A stretch of DNA of 64,000 nt from Centrapalus pauciflorus (taxonomy: Eukaryota > Streptophyta > Magnoliopsida > Asterales > Asteraceae). The stretch's first letter is position 1. Every line of letters begins with the position of its first letter. This document shows, piece after piece, positions 1-10,224 of this stretch. The stretch is taken from NCBI GenBank assembly GCA_020465985.1, contig JAANYP010002342.1, forward strand, positions 1 through 64,000, given 5' to 3'. The notes below the pieces were generated by a model that was not told the DNA's origin, searched no databases, and saw nothing but the letters and a program-made list of their open reading frames with translations. The position numbers were made by a program, and so were the translations under genes.

Positions 1-1109
1 GGTAGGTTTGCCTGTTCCCTGGTCTCAGGTGCCACAGAGGCACCAGCCACAAAGGCTTCAGGGTCAACAGATGACCCAGGGTGAGGAGTCTGCTCCCCCT
101 CAGCCACAGAGGCCATGGAAGTAGACTCAGACTGAGCTGTTTTGGCCTTCTTGTGGACAGGCCCAGCTTCAGCGGTTGCCATGGTCTTTTTAATATGCTT
201 GGACCTGGCTTTGGATTTTGCCTTGGGAGCAGTTTCAGGAACCACCCTCACAGCAGAGGGTCCTTCCACCAATCCTAACAGCCTCCTCTTTGGTGTTGAC
301 AGAGGAGGCTCATTGGGTAGAACAGGAGTATAAAACACTCTATTCCCTATTACTGGGAATGCAGTAGTCTTAAGTAAAGGCTGAGAGGAATATAGTTGCT
401 CACCACAATGATGTTTGAAAATAAGGCTTAAAAACCTTGGATACCGAACAGCAGTTGGACGGTTTTCTTGTTAGACCAGGTTCCTCAGATTCAGGAAAAT
501 CCATTTGGCCATGTCGATTGTTATCCCATCCACCAGCTGTAGAACAATGGGTACTTCATCACGGCTTAGTTGGTCGAATGAACCAACTTTACTTCCGAAG
601 CACATCACCATCGAGGCAAATAGAAAACTGTAGGTCGGAGACAAATCCTTTCTAAACAGTGTTGCTCTGATTTTGGGTTCTGCTACACCACAGAAACGTA
701 GCAGATTGCCATTTTGATCATCTTCAGGTTGAGGCATGTCATATGGGTCAGCAGTTGGTAAATGAAGAACCTCCCTGAGAAGAGCAGTTGTGATATCAGT
801 GGTCTGAGTCCCATTGAGAATAGTTCCTCTTATGACTTTGGTGTTGGAATTCTAGGCACAAGTGTACCAAAATTCATACACCATCTCCTAGTACAGGACT
901 CCAGGATTAGCAGTCATTGCATAGTTCAACGGATGAACTTTCAGAAATTCCACCATTTGTTCATAACCCTTCCCCACATAGTTTTTGGGAATGGTTAGGT
1001 TAGCAATGTAGTTTGTGGGCTTTATGGTCAGCATTGTGGTAACCGATGAGTGTTTCACAACATCATCACCAACGAATACTGGTAGAAAGGGAGTATTTCG
1101 TTTAGCCAT
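1..1109 (-). pseudogene. Accessory ORF of R1 (downstream of pol), N-terminal part, broken
   Basis: This is the ORF between pol and the 3' LTR of R1. The start is the ATG at 1107-1109, about 105 nt below a TATAAATA box. The first frame reads to a TAG near 886, after which the same frame continues with a VYEFWYT stretch. That resembles the YLQQFWNR stretch of the R2/R3 accessory protein after a shared HP..YA motif, so I treat the two as homologues. A further open segment (471-737) and a lysine-rich part near 120-230 (KSKARSKHIKK, HKKAKT; nuclear-import-like) follow in shifted frames. No signal peptide or membrane helix is visible. The function is unknown. The family is familiar from plant retroelement annotation, from memory only. 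Confidence 0.6.
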
Positions 1110-1213
1110 TTGTGATGGTTTGGAATATTGAGAAGCAGAAGACACTTAGTCGATTTAGGGTACTTGAGGATTTCTGGAAATAGTGAGGAAGACGAAGATG
1201 AAACAGTAGGAGG

Positions 1214-1221
1214 TATTTATA
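1214..1221 (-). promoter_or_regulatory. TATA box in front of the R1 accessory ORF
   Basis: A perfect TATAAATA lies on the minus strand, followed about 30 nt later by a pyrimidine-rich stretch suitable as a start site, and then by the accessory ATG at 1109 with no ATG in between. It lies inside the element, far from any LTR, so it would be an internal promoter. It is inferred from sequence only. Confidence 0.55.
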
Positions 1222-1439
1222 GGATTTGAATGTGAGTGGGTATGAGAGAGAAACGTTTGGGCGGTTGATTTGAAAAAGTCGTTAATGAAAAACGGAACGG
1301 TTGTCCATGTCAGACCGTTTGTCAGACCACTTGAGCCCTTTTTAGTCACTAACACATGTAACCCACATTATCCGTAGTAATTTAGTTAATTAAAAACAGA
1401 AAATAAATAACTTAATTGTGAAGAAAGGTAGTTAAAAAC

Positions 1440-1795
1440 TGTGGGTCTAAGCTGTTGGTCAAACCTGTGATGAGCAGGATCATCACAAGCTGTTCACTCT
1501 TCAAGCTGTTCCCTCAACCTGTTCATCCATGTAAGAACAGGTTGTGTTCAATAGCTGATCAGATTACAAGACAATGTCTTGTTAATCAGTGTGAAAAAGT
1601 GAGCAGGGTGGAGAATAGACCATCAGAGCAGGCTGGACGAGTAAACTGTTTTTGTTCAGCCTGTTGTATGTTCAAGCTGTTCTAGGATTTCAGAAAAATG
1701 TCTAAGTACAGAATATGCTTATCCAGTTCTGTCTAAGCTGTTCTGAGAAACCTGAGCAGTGTGAGGCATACAAGGTCTTAGACCTTTAAGGACAC
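1440..1795. repeat. R1 pol-accessory spacer with repeated CTGTTC / GAACAG motif
   Basis: The stretch between the pol stop and the accessory promoter carries many copies of AGCTGTTC, CCTGTTC and their complement GAACAGG on both strands. The same words recur inside the R1 LTRs near 8395-8570 and 11040-11215, including a near-palindrome of GAACAGGTTCTGTTC type. No ORF is supported. The remaining part, 1222-1439, is AT-rich with nothing else recognised. Confidence 0.55.
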
Positions 1796-2995
1796 TTAGT
1801 CACATTTGTTTAACATGCCCAGCTTGCTGACAAGGTAATTAAACCTGGTTTCATCAAGAGGTTTGGTGAAAATGTCTGCAAGCTGTCCATTTGTGGAAAT
1901 AAAACTTACCTCCACATTACCTTTCTGAATGTGATCCCTGATGAAGTGATGTCTGACCTCAATATGCTTTGTTCTTGAATGAAATACTGGATTGTTGGAT
2001 ATGGCTATGGCACTTCTGTTGTCACACAGAATAGGAGTTTTCCTATACACAAGCCCATAGTCTTCAAGTTGATGCTGCATCCACAGAATCTGCCCACAGC
2101 AGCTTCCAGCAGCAATGTACTCAGCTTCAGCAGTAGAAGTAGACACTGAATTCTGCTTCTTGCTACACCAACTTATCAACTTACCACCAAGGAGTTGACA
2201 TCCACATGTTGTGCTTTTCCTATCTAGCCTGCAGCCTGCAAAATTAGAATCTGAATAACCTATTAGATCAAGGCTTGAGTCTTTGGGATACCAAAGACCC
2301 AAACCTGATGTACCCTTCAGGTATCTAAAGATTCTTTTAACAACAGCTAGATGAGATTCCTTTGGATCAGCTTGGAACCTAGCACACAAACAGGTGGCAA
2401 ACATAATATCAGGTCTACTAGCAGTTAAATATAGCAAACTCCCAATCATACCTCTGTAAGCTGTTGCTGAAACAGCTTTGCCACTGGCATCAACATCCAA
2501 TTTTACATTGGTTGCCATTGGGGTTTTAATAGGAGAACTTTGATCAAATTTAAACTTTTTCAAGAGATCTAAAGTATACTTTCTTTGATTTATAAAAATT
2601 CCAGTTGAGGTTTGTTTAACCTGTAAACCTAAAAAGAAAGTAAGTTCTCCCATCATACTCATTTCATATTTAGATTTCATGAGTAGTGAAAAATTCTTGC
2701 ATAACTGCTCATTGGTAGAACCAAATATTATGTCATCCACATAAATTTGAACAAGCATAATATCAGACTTCACTTTCTTTATGAACATTGTGGTATCCAC
2801 TTTACCTTTGGAATACCCATTGCTCATAAGGAATTCAGTAAGAGTGTCATACCAGGCTCTAGGGGCTTGTTTGAGACCATAGAGAGCTTTGTCCAACTTA
2901 TAGACAAAACCTGGATGTTGTTCATTTTCAAAACCTGGAGGCTGCTTGACATAAACTTCTTCTTGCAGCTTCCCATTCAAAAATGCACTCTTCAC
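1796..2995 (-). pseudogene. R1 reverse transcriptase C-terminal half and RNase H
   Basis: The open frame of about 399 codons starts inside the copia RT palm at the KSAFLNGKLQEEVYV motif. The catalytic YVDD is at residues 85-88 of the frame. RNase H follows, with TAEAEYIAA and CDNRSAIAI motifs and a terminal LADIFTKPLDE box. It copies element RNA into DNA and removes the RNA strand inside particles. The upstream RT part lies in another frame (3002-3274), separated by a small deletion and a TAA near 3002, so this copy cannot make a full polyprotein. The natural stop is just after LGMLNKCD at 1796. The family assignment is secure; activity is unlikely. Confidence 0.9.
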
Positions 2996-3001
2996 ATCCC
3001 T

Positions 3002-3351
3002 TTAAAATACCTTAATACTCTTATGAGCATCGTAGGCTAGATACAAACGAATTGCTTCTAGCCAGGCCAAAGGAGCAAATGTTTCATCGTAGTCAATTCC
3101 TTCCTCCTGTCTATAACCTTTAGCAACCAGTCTTGCCTTATTTCTAATGACATGACCTTGCTCATCCATCTTATTCCTGAAAACCCATTTAGTGCCAATT
3201 ATAGTTTTACCTTTAGGAACAGGGACCAGCTTCCATACCTTGTTTCTCTCAAACTGATTGAGTTCTTCTTGCATGGCAGTGATCTAATTGGCATCTTTTA
3301 GTGCTTCATCCACTTTCTTTGGCTCCATTAATGAAACAAAACTAGTAACAT
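3002..3351 (-). pseudogene. R1 reverse transcriptase N-terminal part
   Basis: The 90-codon open part (3002-3274) carries the copia RT start: EELNQFERNKVW, then TKWVFRNK, then NKARLVAKGYRQEEGIDY and ETFAPLA. The next expected block, YQMDVKSAFLNG, is broken at the junction with the following frame, where one frame ends IKVF-stop. Upstream, 3275-3351 is the linker from the integrase, with a stop in frame. It is a fragment of the same polyprotein as its neighbours. Confidence 0.85.
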
Positions 3352-4239
3352 TCAGAAGTTCCCTAAGCTGTCCCACCTTGTGTATACCCCTTTGTTGATG
3401 TCACCAATTATTTGATCATTGGGGTGACATCTGATCCACTTAGGATCATTCTTCAATGAGGATTCTCCTGAGTTATCAGTAGCTTCAGCAGGTCCTGTTG
3501 AACAGCTCTCAAGATTTTCAGACACACTGTTGTCTTGAGCCTGTTCACTTGTTGAACATGACTGACCACTGTTGAACATATCAGCAGAGGAACCAGGAAA
3601 ATCAGCATTGATAGGTTCAGGACATGCAGTTGTAATTAAGTCAGTACACTTATTCACACAGGATGTATTGACATAATCATCATCATGCCCATCAAGGTTA
3701 ACAGGTTCCACACTGGATATAGTGGAAGATTTTGAGTCCTCTTCACTGTTTGAATGCATGAGATCATCAAAGTTTAACTCCCCTAAAACTGATTCAGGAA
3801 CAGCTTTGGTGGAAGCATTCTTGGACTCTTCAAAGGTGACATTGATAGATTCATCTATCACCTTTCTTTTGTTGTTGTACACTCTGTAGGCTTTGGAGAT
3901 AGCAGAGTAGCCAACAAACACACCTTCATCAGCTTTTGGTTCAAACTTTGCCAGTTGGTCCCTTTGATTCAGAATGAAGCAGGGACACCCAAACACATGG
4001 AAGTAACTGACATTTGTCTTCATCCCTTTGAGCAGCTCATAGGGAGTCTTGTTGAACCTTTTCACCACTAAGGATCTGTTTTGGGTGAAGCAGGCAGTGT
4101 TAAAAGCTTCAGCCCAAAATGATGAAGGTAAATCAGATGCACACAGCATGGTTCTAGCAGCTTCAATGAGAGTTCGGTTTCTCCTTTCAGCAACTCCATT
4201 TTGTTGTGGAGTTCGTACAGCTGAAAAGTTTTGAGTGAT
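3352..4239 (-). pseudogene. R1 integrase C-terminal half and linker
   Basis: An open frame of 265 codons (3352-4149) covers the integrase region after the catalytic glutamate: PSSFWAEAFNTACFTQNRS, the KTPYELLKG motif, FGCPCF and FVGYS. A long acidic, serine-rich linker to RT follows. The catalytic-glutamate block (TPQQNG then ERRNR) lies in 4150-4239 in a neighbouring frame, so a frameshift separates it from this ORF. The role is insertion of element cDNA into chromosomes. It is non-functional as read. Confidence 0.85.
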
Positions 4240-4752
4240 TCATTTCTCTTCACAGAAGTCATCAAGAGTACTGTTTCTGAATTCAGTACCATGATCACTT
4301 CTAAGTTGCTTCACTTGGGCAGATTTCAGCATTTCCATCTTTTTCACAAATCCAATAATTTCTCTAGCAGCCTCTCCTTTGCTCTTTAAGAAGATAACCC
4401 ATGTATACCTGGAGAACTCATCAACCATTACTAGAGTGTATCTTCTTCCTCCTAGACTTGGGACATTGACAGGTCCAAACAAGTCCATATGGATTAAGAA
4501 GAGAGGAGTATCAATAGAAAAATTATGTTTGGATTTAAAAGATGATTTCCTCTGCTTGCCTTTCTCACAAGCTGTGCAGAGTCTATCCTTAACAAAGGTT
4601 ATAGAAGGCAAACATGTCACCAACTCTTTCTTACAGAGTTTGTTGATGTTCTTGAAGTTCAGGTGTGACAGCCTTTTGTGCCATAACCAGTTTAAGTCTG
4701 CATTTGTTCTTGTGAGAAAACAGGTTTCAGTTGTAGGATCAGCAGATTTCAT
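4240..4752 (-). pseudogene. R1 integrase N-terminal zinc domain and catalytic core
   Basis: The 170-codon frame begins in the GAG-pre-integrase region. It holds the HHCC zinc finger (LWHKRLSHLNF, then CTACEKGK) and the first two catalytic aspartates (IHMDLFGP and RSDHGTEF). The frame ends with a TGA just before the glutamate block. It is preceded by the protease frame with a stop at 4777. All parts are in the usual copia order PR-INT-RT-RH. Confidence 0.88.
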
Positions 4753-4776
4753 GTCTACAACATATACACCTTTCTT

Positions 4777-5127
4777 TCATTGAGCACACAACACAACTTT
4801 GCCTTGGGGATCCAATATGTAACCCAGGTGCTCATCAAAGTTAACCTTGTAGCCAGCATCACATAGTTGACTTATGCTAACAAGGTTATGTTTCAGCCCA
4901 ACCACATAGGCTACTCTTTTGAACACTGCAGCACCAGCTTTAAGAGTTCCATATCCCTCAGTGGATCCCTGTACATTGTCCCCAAATGTGACTTTTGGCC
5001 CTTTTTCAGGCCTGAGATCACTCAGCAGGTCTTTACAACCTGTCATGTGCCCTGAGCAGCCACTGTCCAAGTACCAAACCTGGGATGGTTGTTTTTCCTG
5101 CAGAGTGACAAGAGGAATATTAGTCAT
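4777..5127 (-). pseudogene. R1 aspartic protease
   Basis: The 116-codon frame contains the copia protease active site WYLDSGCSGHMTG, with Asp at residue 21, then VTFGDNVQG, GYGTL and LKHNLVSISQLCD. It would process the Gag-Pol polyprotein in the particle. It lies in a different frame from the upstream gag segment, whose TAA is at 5120, and ends in a stop before the integrase frame. Just upstream of the protease is an acceptor-like CTCTGCAG/G, but no matching donor was found. Confidence 0.85.
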
Positions 5128-6319
5128 TTTTAGGGGAACTCATCACAGAGATGAGTTCTCCTACTTCATCAACATTTGTTGATGGACTTATGATATCAAC
5201 ACTAATATTTCCTATTTGAATGGTATCATTTTGGATTCCACTCTCATTAACTGAGATGTTTCCAACACTGCTTATGTTAGCTGTGAGGGAACCATCAGAG
5301 TTGGCTGGTCTCATGTCCTCAGTTTCAGGACAGTCTTTGGCCAGATGTGTCTTCATTCCACACTTATAGCATTGTCTCCTCTTAGCATTTTTGGAAGAAG
5401 ACCTTTCAGAGACACATTCTGAGTTATTTCTGTTGATTTTGTCAGCAGGTTTAGCAAACTTATTACTATTTGATGAATCAACAGCTTGAGTGGAAGGTTC
5501 AATAGCAACAACTTTGTCTGTCTCTTCTTTCCTCTTTTTAGGAGGACAGATGTCAAAAATAGGAAGCTTAAATGGCTTTTGAACTTCCACAGGTTTAGGA
5601 AACTTATTCCCAAATCTCTCAGGCTGAGCAATGGCTTTGCCTTTGTTCTTCCTGAGATGCGATTGATGTTGCCTATCAACATAATCATTATTTTTGGTTT
5701 TGAAAAACTTATTTTCATTAAAAACCAGTTTACCACTATGATTAAAAAACTTATTTGAAATCACAGCAGGTTTGCCTTCAACATGAGACTTACCCTTGTT
5801 AAAAGCAGACTGCTTACCTTTTGAAAACTTATTTTCAAAGTGTTCAACATTAAAAGGATTCGTATGCCTTTTTACATCAGCTTTAGACCCAAAATCTGTC
5901 TTGTCAACAGGCTTGGTGTCCACAGCTGCAGTTTGGACATGCTTTCTTTTCTTTTGCTTGTGTGAATTAGTAGAACACTTAGCAAGCTGATTTGATGGAG
6001 AACTCATTTCATCAGCAGCTTTTGAGCTAGGTTCACACGAGCTGTCAATGTTTTGAGGCCTGACAAACCTGTTTGTTGAGATTAATTTGCCATTCACTTT
6101 TTGAATAAAAGTGTTTGGAAGCTCACCAAGAGTGGACAAGTCATCTTTCAAATTATTAACCTCAACAATGGAAGCTGCTGTGTCAAGATCCCCTCCAAGA
6201 TAGGCTTGGATTTGTGCAGGAATTTGCTGACTTATGCAGTGGCTGACTTTTTGTGCAGATTGGCACCAAGAGTCAACTATCTTTTGAAGCTTAGCATGTT
6301 TTATATCTGTTTCTCTCTT
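5120..6319 (-). pseudogene. R1 gag C-terminal extension with second zinc knuckle
   Basis: The open frame 5120-6151 has 343 codons. It is Lys/Asn/Ser-rich with many KFF and NKF repeats, and carries a CX2CX4HX4C knuckle (CYKCGMKTHLAKDC), which would bind RNA. Region 6152-6319 reads as gag in the neighbouring frame but has a stop near 6320. Long gag extensions of this type are usual in SIRE-like elements. Compared with the second gag copy (8709-9235), the central coil region appears to have been deleted here. Confidence 0.75.
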
Positions 6320-7524
6320 TTATTCTAGTAAAATAGAGTTGATGTGTTTTAATTCATCAAGCTCAGTTTCCAACTTATGGAAACTGTCCAGTTTACAGGA
6401 TGGTTTGGATGTTTGGATGGTTTGGATATTTTGAAACTTAACCCTATAACCATCATCCTTGTTTGTCTTGTATGGTTTGGATGACTGACCAACAGCTTTT
6501 GACACACAGTCAGCAGCTATATGACCAGTTTTGCCACATTTGAAACACTCAGCCTTGGTTTTATCAAATGCCTTCTTTTTGCCAGCACCTGAACTTCCTT
6601 GCAGCATGTTTCTTCCAGACCTTTTCTTGTTGAACCTTTTGACAAGCATAGCTATCATTTGCTCATCATATTGTTCAGCAAGATCTGCAGTATCTTCTTC
6701 ATCTGACACCTCCTCTTGTCATCATCCTGTTGATCAGGTTGAGTGAACACATCACTCACCTGATTTACAGGCTGTCTCACATTAGCCACAAAGGCTGCAC
6801 CTCTTTTGGACATTTCCAAGGCATTTCTCTTTTGTTGCCTTGACTGTTCATTATCCAGTAAGGATCCATACAGATTGACCAGATCCATACTTCTGATAGT
6901 ACCTGAGTTCCTTAGAATTGTTGAGAAGTAGTTCCACTCTTCAGGTAAGATGTCCAGAAATTTATTCACCAGGGTGAGACTGTCCTTAGTGATCCCAACA
7001 GCTTTGAGATCATTCACTAAAGCAGTAAACCTGGTGTAGGTTTCAGTTAGAGTCTCCTTTGGTTTAGCAAAGAAGAGTTCATACTGTCTAACAAGATTGT
7101 TGATCCTGTTGTCCAGTGTGATTGTGGGTCCATCATAGACGGTACACAAAGTATCCCACATCTCTTTTGCTGTCTTCATTTTCTCAACCTGTTTGAACAC
7201 ATCATCAGGAAGAGAAATGACCAGGTTGTTCCTGGCCTTTGCATCCAGAGCCACCAGTCTCTTGTCTTCATCAGACCATTGAGCTTTAGCTTTCTCAAAG
7301 GTCCTGATTTCAGGAGCAGCTCCTTCAACCGCTGGAGTTATGGTAGTAACAGAGGTTGGCACATAGGGACCCTCCATCACTATCTCTGGCAGTTGTACAT
7401 CCAGATTCTCTAAATAGAGCATCATTCTGCACTTCCAACCAGAGAAGTTTTGATGATTAAATTTTGGAGGTTTGCCCATAGAGCCATTGTCATAGTAAGA
7501 AGAATTTGCAGCACTGTTGTCCAT
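6320..7524 (-). pseudogene. R1 gag, capsid-like N-terminal part and first zinc knuckle
   Basis: The start is chosen at the ATG 7522-7524 (MDNSAANSSYYDNG), 50-60 nt below the primer site; an upstream in-frame ATG at 7608 lies in the LTR. The protein has the copia UBN2/DUF4219-type gag fold: FSGWKCRMMLYLE, EMWDTLCTVYDG, LTETYTRFTALVNDLK and ILPEEWNYFSTILR. A frameshift near 6655-6710 separates it from the knuckle CFKCGKTGHIAADC. It would form the particle shell and package RNA. It is a near twin of the gag at 9236-10162. Confidence 0.85.
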
Positions 7525-7571
7525 GGAAACTTGGGAGAATGAGAGATCTAGAATGACACACACTCTAAACT

Positions 7572-7583
7572 GCTCTGATACCA
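7572..7583 (-). other. Primer binding site of the long R1 unit
   Basis: On the minus strand TGGTATCAGAGC, complementary to the initiator-Met tRNA 3' end, begins two bases after the LTR end CCTACA. It primes minus-strand DNA synthesis. Confidence 0.9.
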
Positions 7584-7585
7584 GT

Positions 7586-8708
7586 TGTAGGTCCCGAGAG
7601 GTTCCCAAAGTATATAGCTTTAAGCTGTAGAGGGGGGGGGTGAATACAGCTATTTAAAAACTACACAACTATTCTCAATGTTTGTATGTATTATCAACAA
7701 TTTGTTAATTACAAACAAGCTTGAATGCGGAATAGTTCAAGCTGAGATGACAGATACAACAGTATGGTTACTAGTCTAAGACAAACTCAAACTAGAATAC
7801 AATGAATACACTCACTAAGAAGCACTCACTGTGTTTACAAGACTTAAGGGACAGCTTATGTAAAACAGCTTAGACACACAGATACTGAATTTACACAGAA
7901 CGCTTGCATGCATGAAAATCACACTTGCACGTTCACTCTTGGTTTCAGCACTTAGCTTTCCTCACACTTCTTTCTGTCCTTAGAAGCTTCCTTTTATACT
8001 CACTCAGAGGATCTAAGAGAAACATCTTCATTGGACGGAATGAAAAGGAGAAGTCTTGTTGAAAAGACAACATAACCTTTTTTGCACTTTTCTGAAAAGC
8101 AGACTTGTCTTCATATGTGCAGAACTTTTGTCTTTTTACTTTGTCTACTGTTGCATTGCCTTTAACTAATTTAGGAATGTCAACTTTGCGTCTTTCTTCC
8201 TTGTAAAGGCCTATTTTGATATAAGAAAAAGGTCTGTCACCCTTTTTCAAATAACCTTTTGTCTTCATGTTACAGAACAGCTTGGGCAAGCTGAGCAGTT
8301 CTGTTTTCCACTTTGTCTTCGACTTTGTAAACTGATCTTGCAGTCAAAAACAATACATGATGACTTGGAAACGTATTTCATAAAGTGTTTAGCCTGTTCA
8401 CAAAGAACAGGTTCTGTTCACAAAGAACAGAACACTTTAAAAGTGCCCAAGCTGCTCACCAGTGTAGAGCAGCGTAGACAGTTTATGTCCAGCCTGTTCA
8501 GCAGATAGAGCAGCTTGGACAAACTGTCTTAGTTGCAACACATGCAACACATAGAACAGCTTTAGACTAATATTGCAAATCATCTTTAGGCTTTAATAAG
8601 GCATATAACAGGCCTTAAATTCAACCTTCAAATGCATCAACAGGTTTGATTATAAATCTCCCCCTCAGATGTAGAACAGGTTTGACTGAGACCTTTTTGT
8701 GCCTAACA
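7586..8708 (-). repeat. R1 LTR shared between the two units
   Basis: The LTR runs TGTTAGGCAC to CCTACA on the minus strand, 1123 bp. Its partner is 10225-11356. A TATAAAAGG box is at 7990-7998. The distal edge is set where similarity between the two copies stops at a TGTTAG; one copy is then followed by gag and the other by G1. A purine run near 8658-8668 resembling a SIRE polypurine tract allows an alternative edge about 60 bp further in. The two LTRs differ at roughly one base in ten over the first 120 bp, so the array is old. Confidence 0.75.
7990..7998 (-). promoter_or_regulatory. TATA box of the R1 shared LTR
   Basis: TATAAAAGG is present on the minus strand. The same box is intact in the partner LTR at 10636-10644. 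It is the likely start of genomic transcription toward the long unit. Confidence 0.65.
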
Positions 8709-9235
8709 GTTTTAAGCTTAGAGATTTCAGATAATAAAACAGTATGCTTCTCAACAGCAGCTTTCAGATCAACAAGCATATATTCAAACATTTTAACTTT
8801 TTCTTCAGAACTGTAATCCATAAAATTTTGTACCTTATACATCATTGTAGGGTTCTAGTTCTCCAATCTGCTAAAAGCTTCAGCTTCAGACAGATCCTGT
8901 TTGAAGTTGCTTGTTGATGGGACATCAGTGTTGGCCATCAGACAGTGATTGTCTTTTTCATCAGATGATGAATCAGACTCCTCCCAGTCACAAGTCTCTG
9001 CCATGAGTCCCTTTTGTCGGTTGGAAACCACTGAGTTTTCCAACTTCTTCAGCTTAGCCATGGCCATAAGGTACTTAACCCTATAGCCATCATCCCTGTT
9101 TGTCTTGTGTGGTTTGGATGACTGACCAACTACTTTTGAAACACAATCAGCAGCTATGTGGCCAGGTTTGCCACATTTGAAGCACTCAGCTTTAGTCTTA
9201 TCAAATGCCTTCTTTTTAACAGCATTTGAGCTTCC
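8709..9235 (-). pseudogene. R1 short unit: gag C-terminal fragment joined directly to LTR
   Basis: Fragments at 8855-9067 (LKKLENSVVSNRQKGLMAE, then an acidic serine stretch) and 8709-8845 (KVKMFEYMLVDLKAAVEK) are the coil-rich part of a SIRE-like gag. The remnant knuckle CFKCGKPGHIAADC is at about 9140-9190. The frame is broken twice. At 8709 the gag sequence runs straight into the LTR, so protease, integrase, RT, RNase H and accessory ORF are absent from this unit. Confidence 0.7.
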
Positions 9236-10162
9236 CTACAGCATGTTTCTACCAAACCTTTTCTTGTTGAACCTTTTGACAAGCATGGCTATCATTTGCT
9301 CATCATCCAGTTCAGCAAGATCTGCATTGTCTTCCTCATCAGACACTTCCTCCTTATCATCAGCCTGTTGATCAGGTTGAGTGAACACATCACCCATCTG
9401 ACTTACAGGTTGTCTCACACTAGCCACAAAGGCTGCACCTTTCTTAGACATTTCCAAGGCATTTCTCTTCTGTTGCCTTGACTGCTCATCATTCAGTAAG
9501 GATCCATACAGGTTAACAAGATCCATACTTCTGATGGTACCTAAATTTCTTAAAATTGTAGAAAAATAATTCCATTCTTCAGGCAGGATGTCTAAGAATT
9601 TGTTTACCAGAGTTAGGCTATCTTTGGTGATCCCAATAGCTTTGAGATCATTAACAAGAGCAGTAAACCTGGTGTAGGTTTCTGTGAGAGTCTCCTTTGG
9701 ATTTGCAAAGAAGAGTTCATACTGTCTAACAAGATTGTTAATACTGTTATCCAGTGTGATTGTGGGTCCATCATAGACGGTACACAAAGTATCCCACATC
9801 TCCTTTGCAGTCTTCATCTTCTCAACCTGTTTAAACACATCATCAGGCAGAGAGATGACCAGATTATTTCTGGCTTTTGCATCAAGAGCCACCAGTCTTT
9901 TGTCTTCATCAGACCATTGAGCTTTTGCTTTCTCAAATGTTCTGATTTCAGGAGCATCTCCTTCAACAGCAGGAGTTATGGTTGTAACAGAGGTTGGCAC
10001 ATAAGGACCCTCCATTACAGTCTCCGGTAGTTGCACATCCAGATTCTCTAAGTAGAGCATCATTCTGCACTTCCAACCAGAGAAGGTCTGATGATTGAAC
10101 TTTGGAGGTTTGCTCATTAAACCATTGTCGTAGTATGAGGAACTTGCAGCACTGTTGTCCAT
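9236..10162 (-). pseudogene. R1 short unit: gag N-terminal part
   Basis: The frame of 308 codons starts at ATG 10162 and is colinear with the gag at 6655-7524, with over 90 percent identical residues by eye. It has the same SGWKCRMMLYLE, MWDTLCTVYDG and PEEWNYFSTILR blocks. It ends at a TAG where the other copy has CAA (Gln), just before the zinc knuckle. Without pol this unit could only move using another copy's enzymes. Confidence 0.85.
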
Positions 10163-10210
10163 GGAAACTTTGGGAGAATGAGAGATCTAGAATGACACAC
10201 ACTCTAGCCT

Positions 10211-10222
10211 ACTCTGATACCA
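10211..10222 (-). other. Primer binding site of the short R1 unit
   Basis: TGGTATCAGAGT lies two bases after the LTR end, with one mismatch to the initiator-Met primer site (final C to T). Confidence 0.8.
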
Positions 10223-10224
10223 GT

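Noticed and set aside
1155..1355. Small ORFs in the R1 spacer as host peptides
   Set aside because: They overlap the predicted accessory promoter, have no homologue pattern and no conserved counterpart in R2 or R3.
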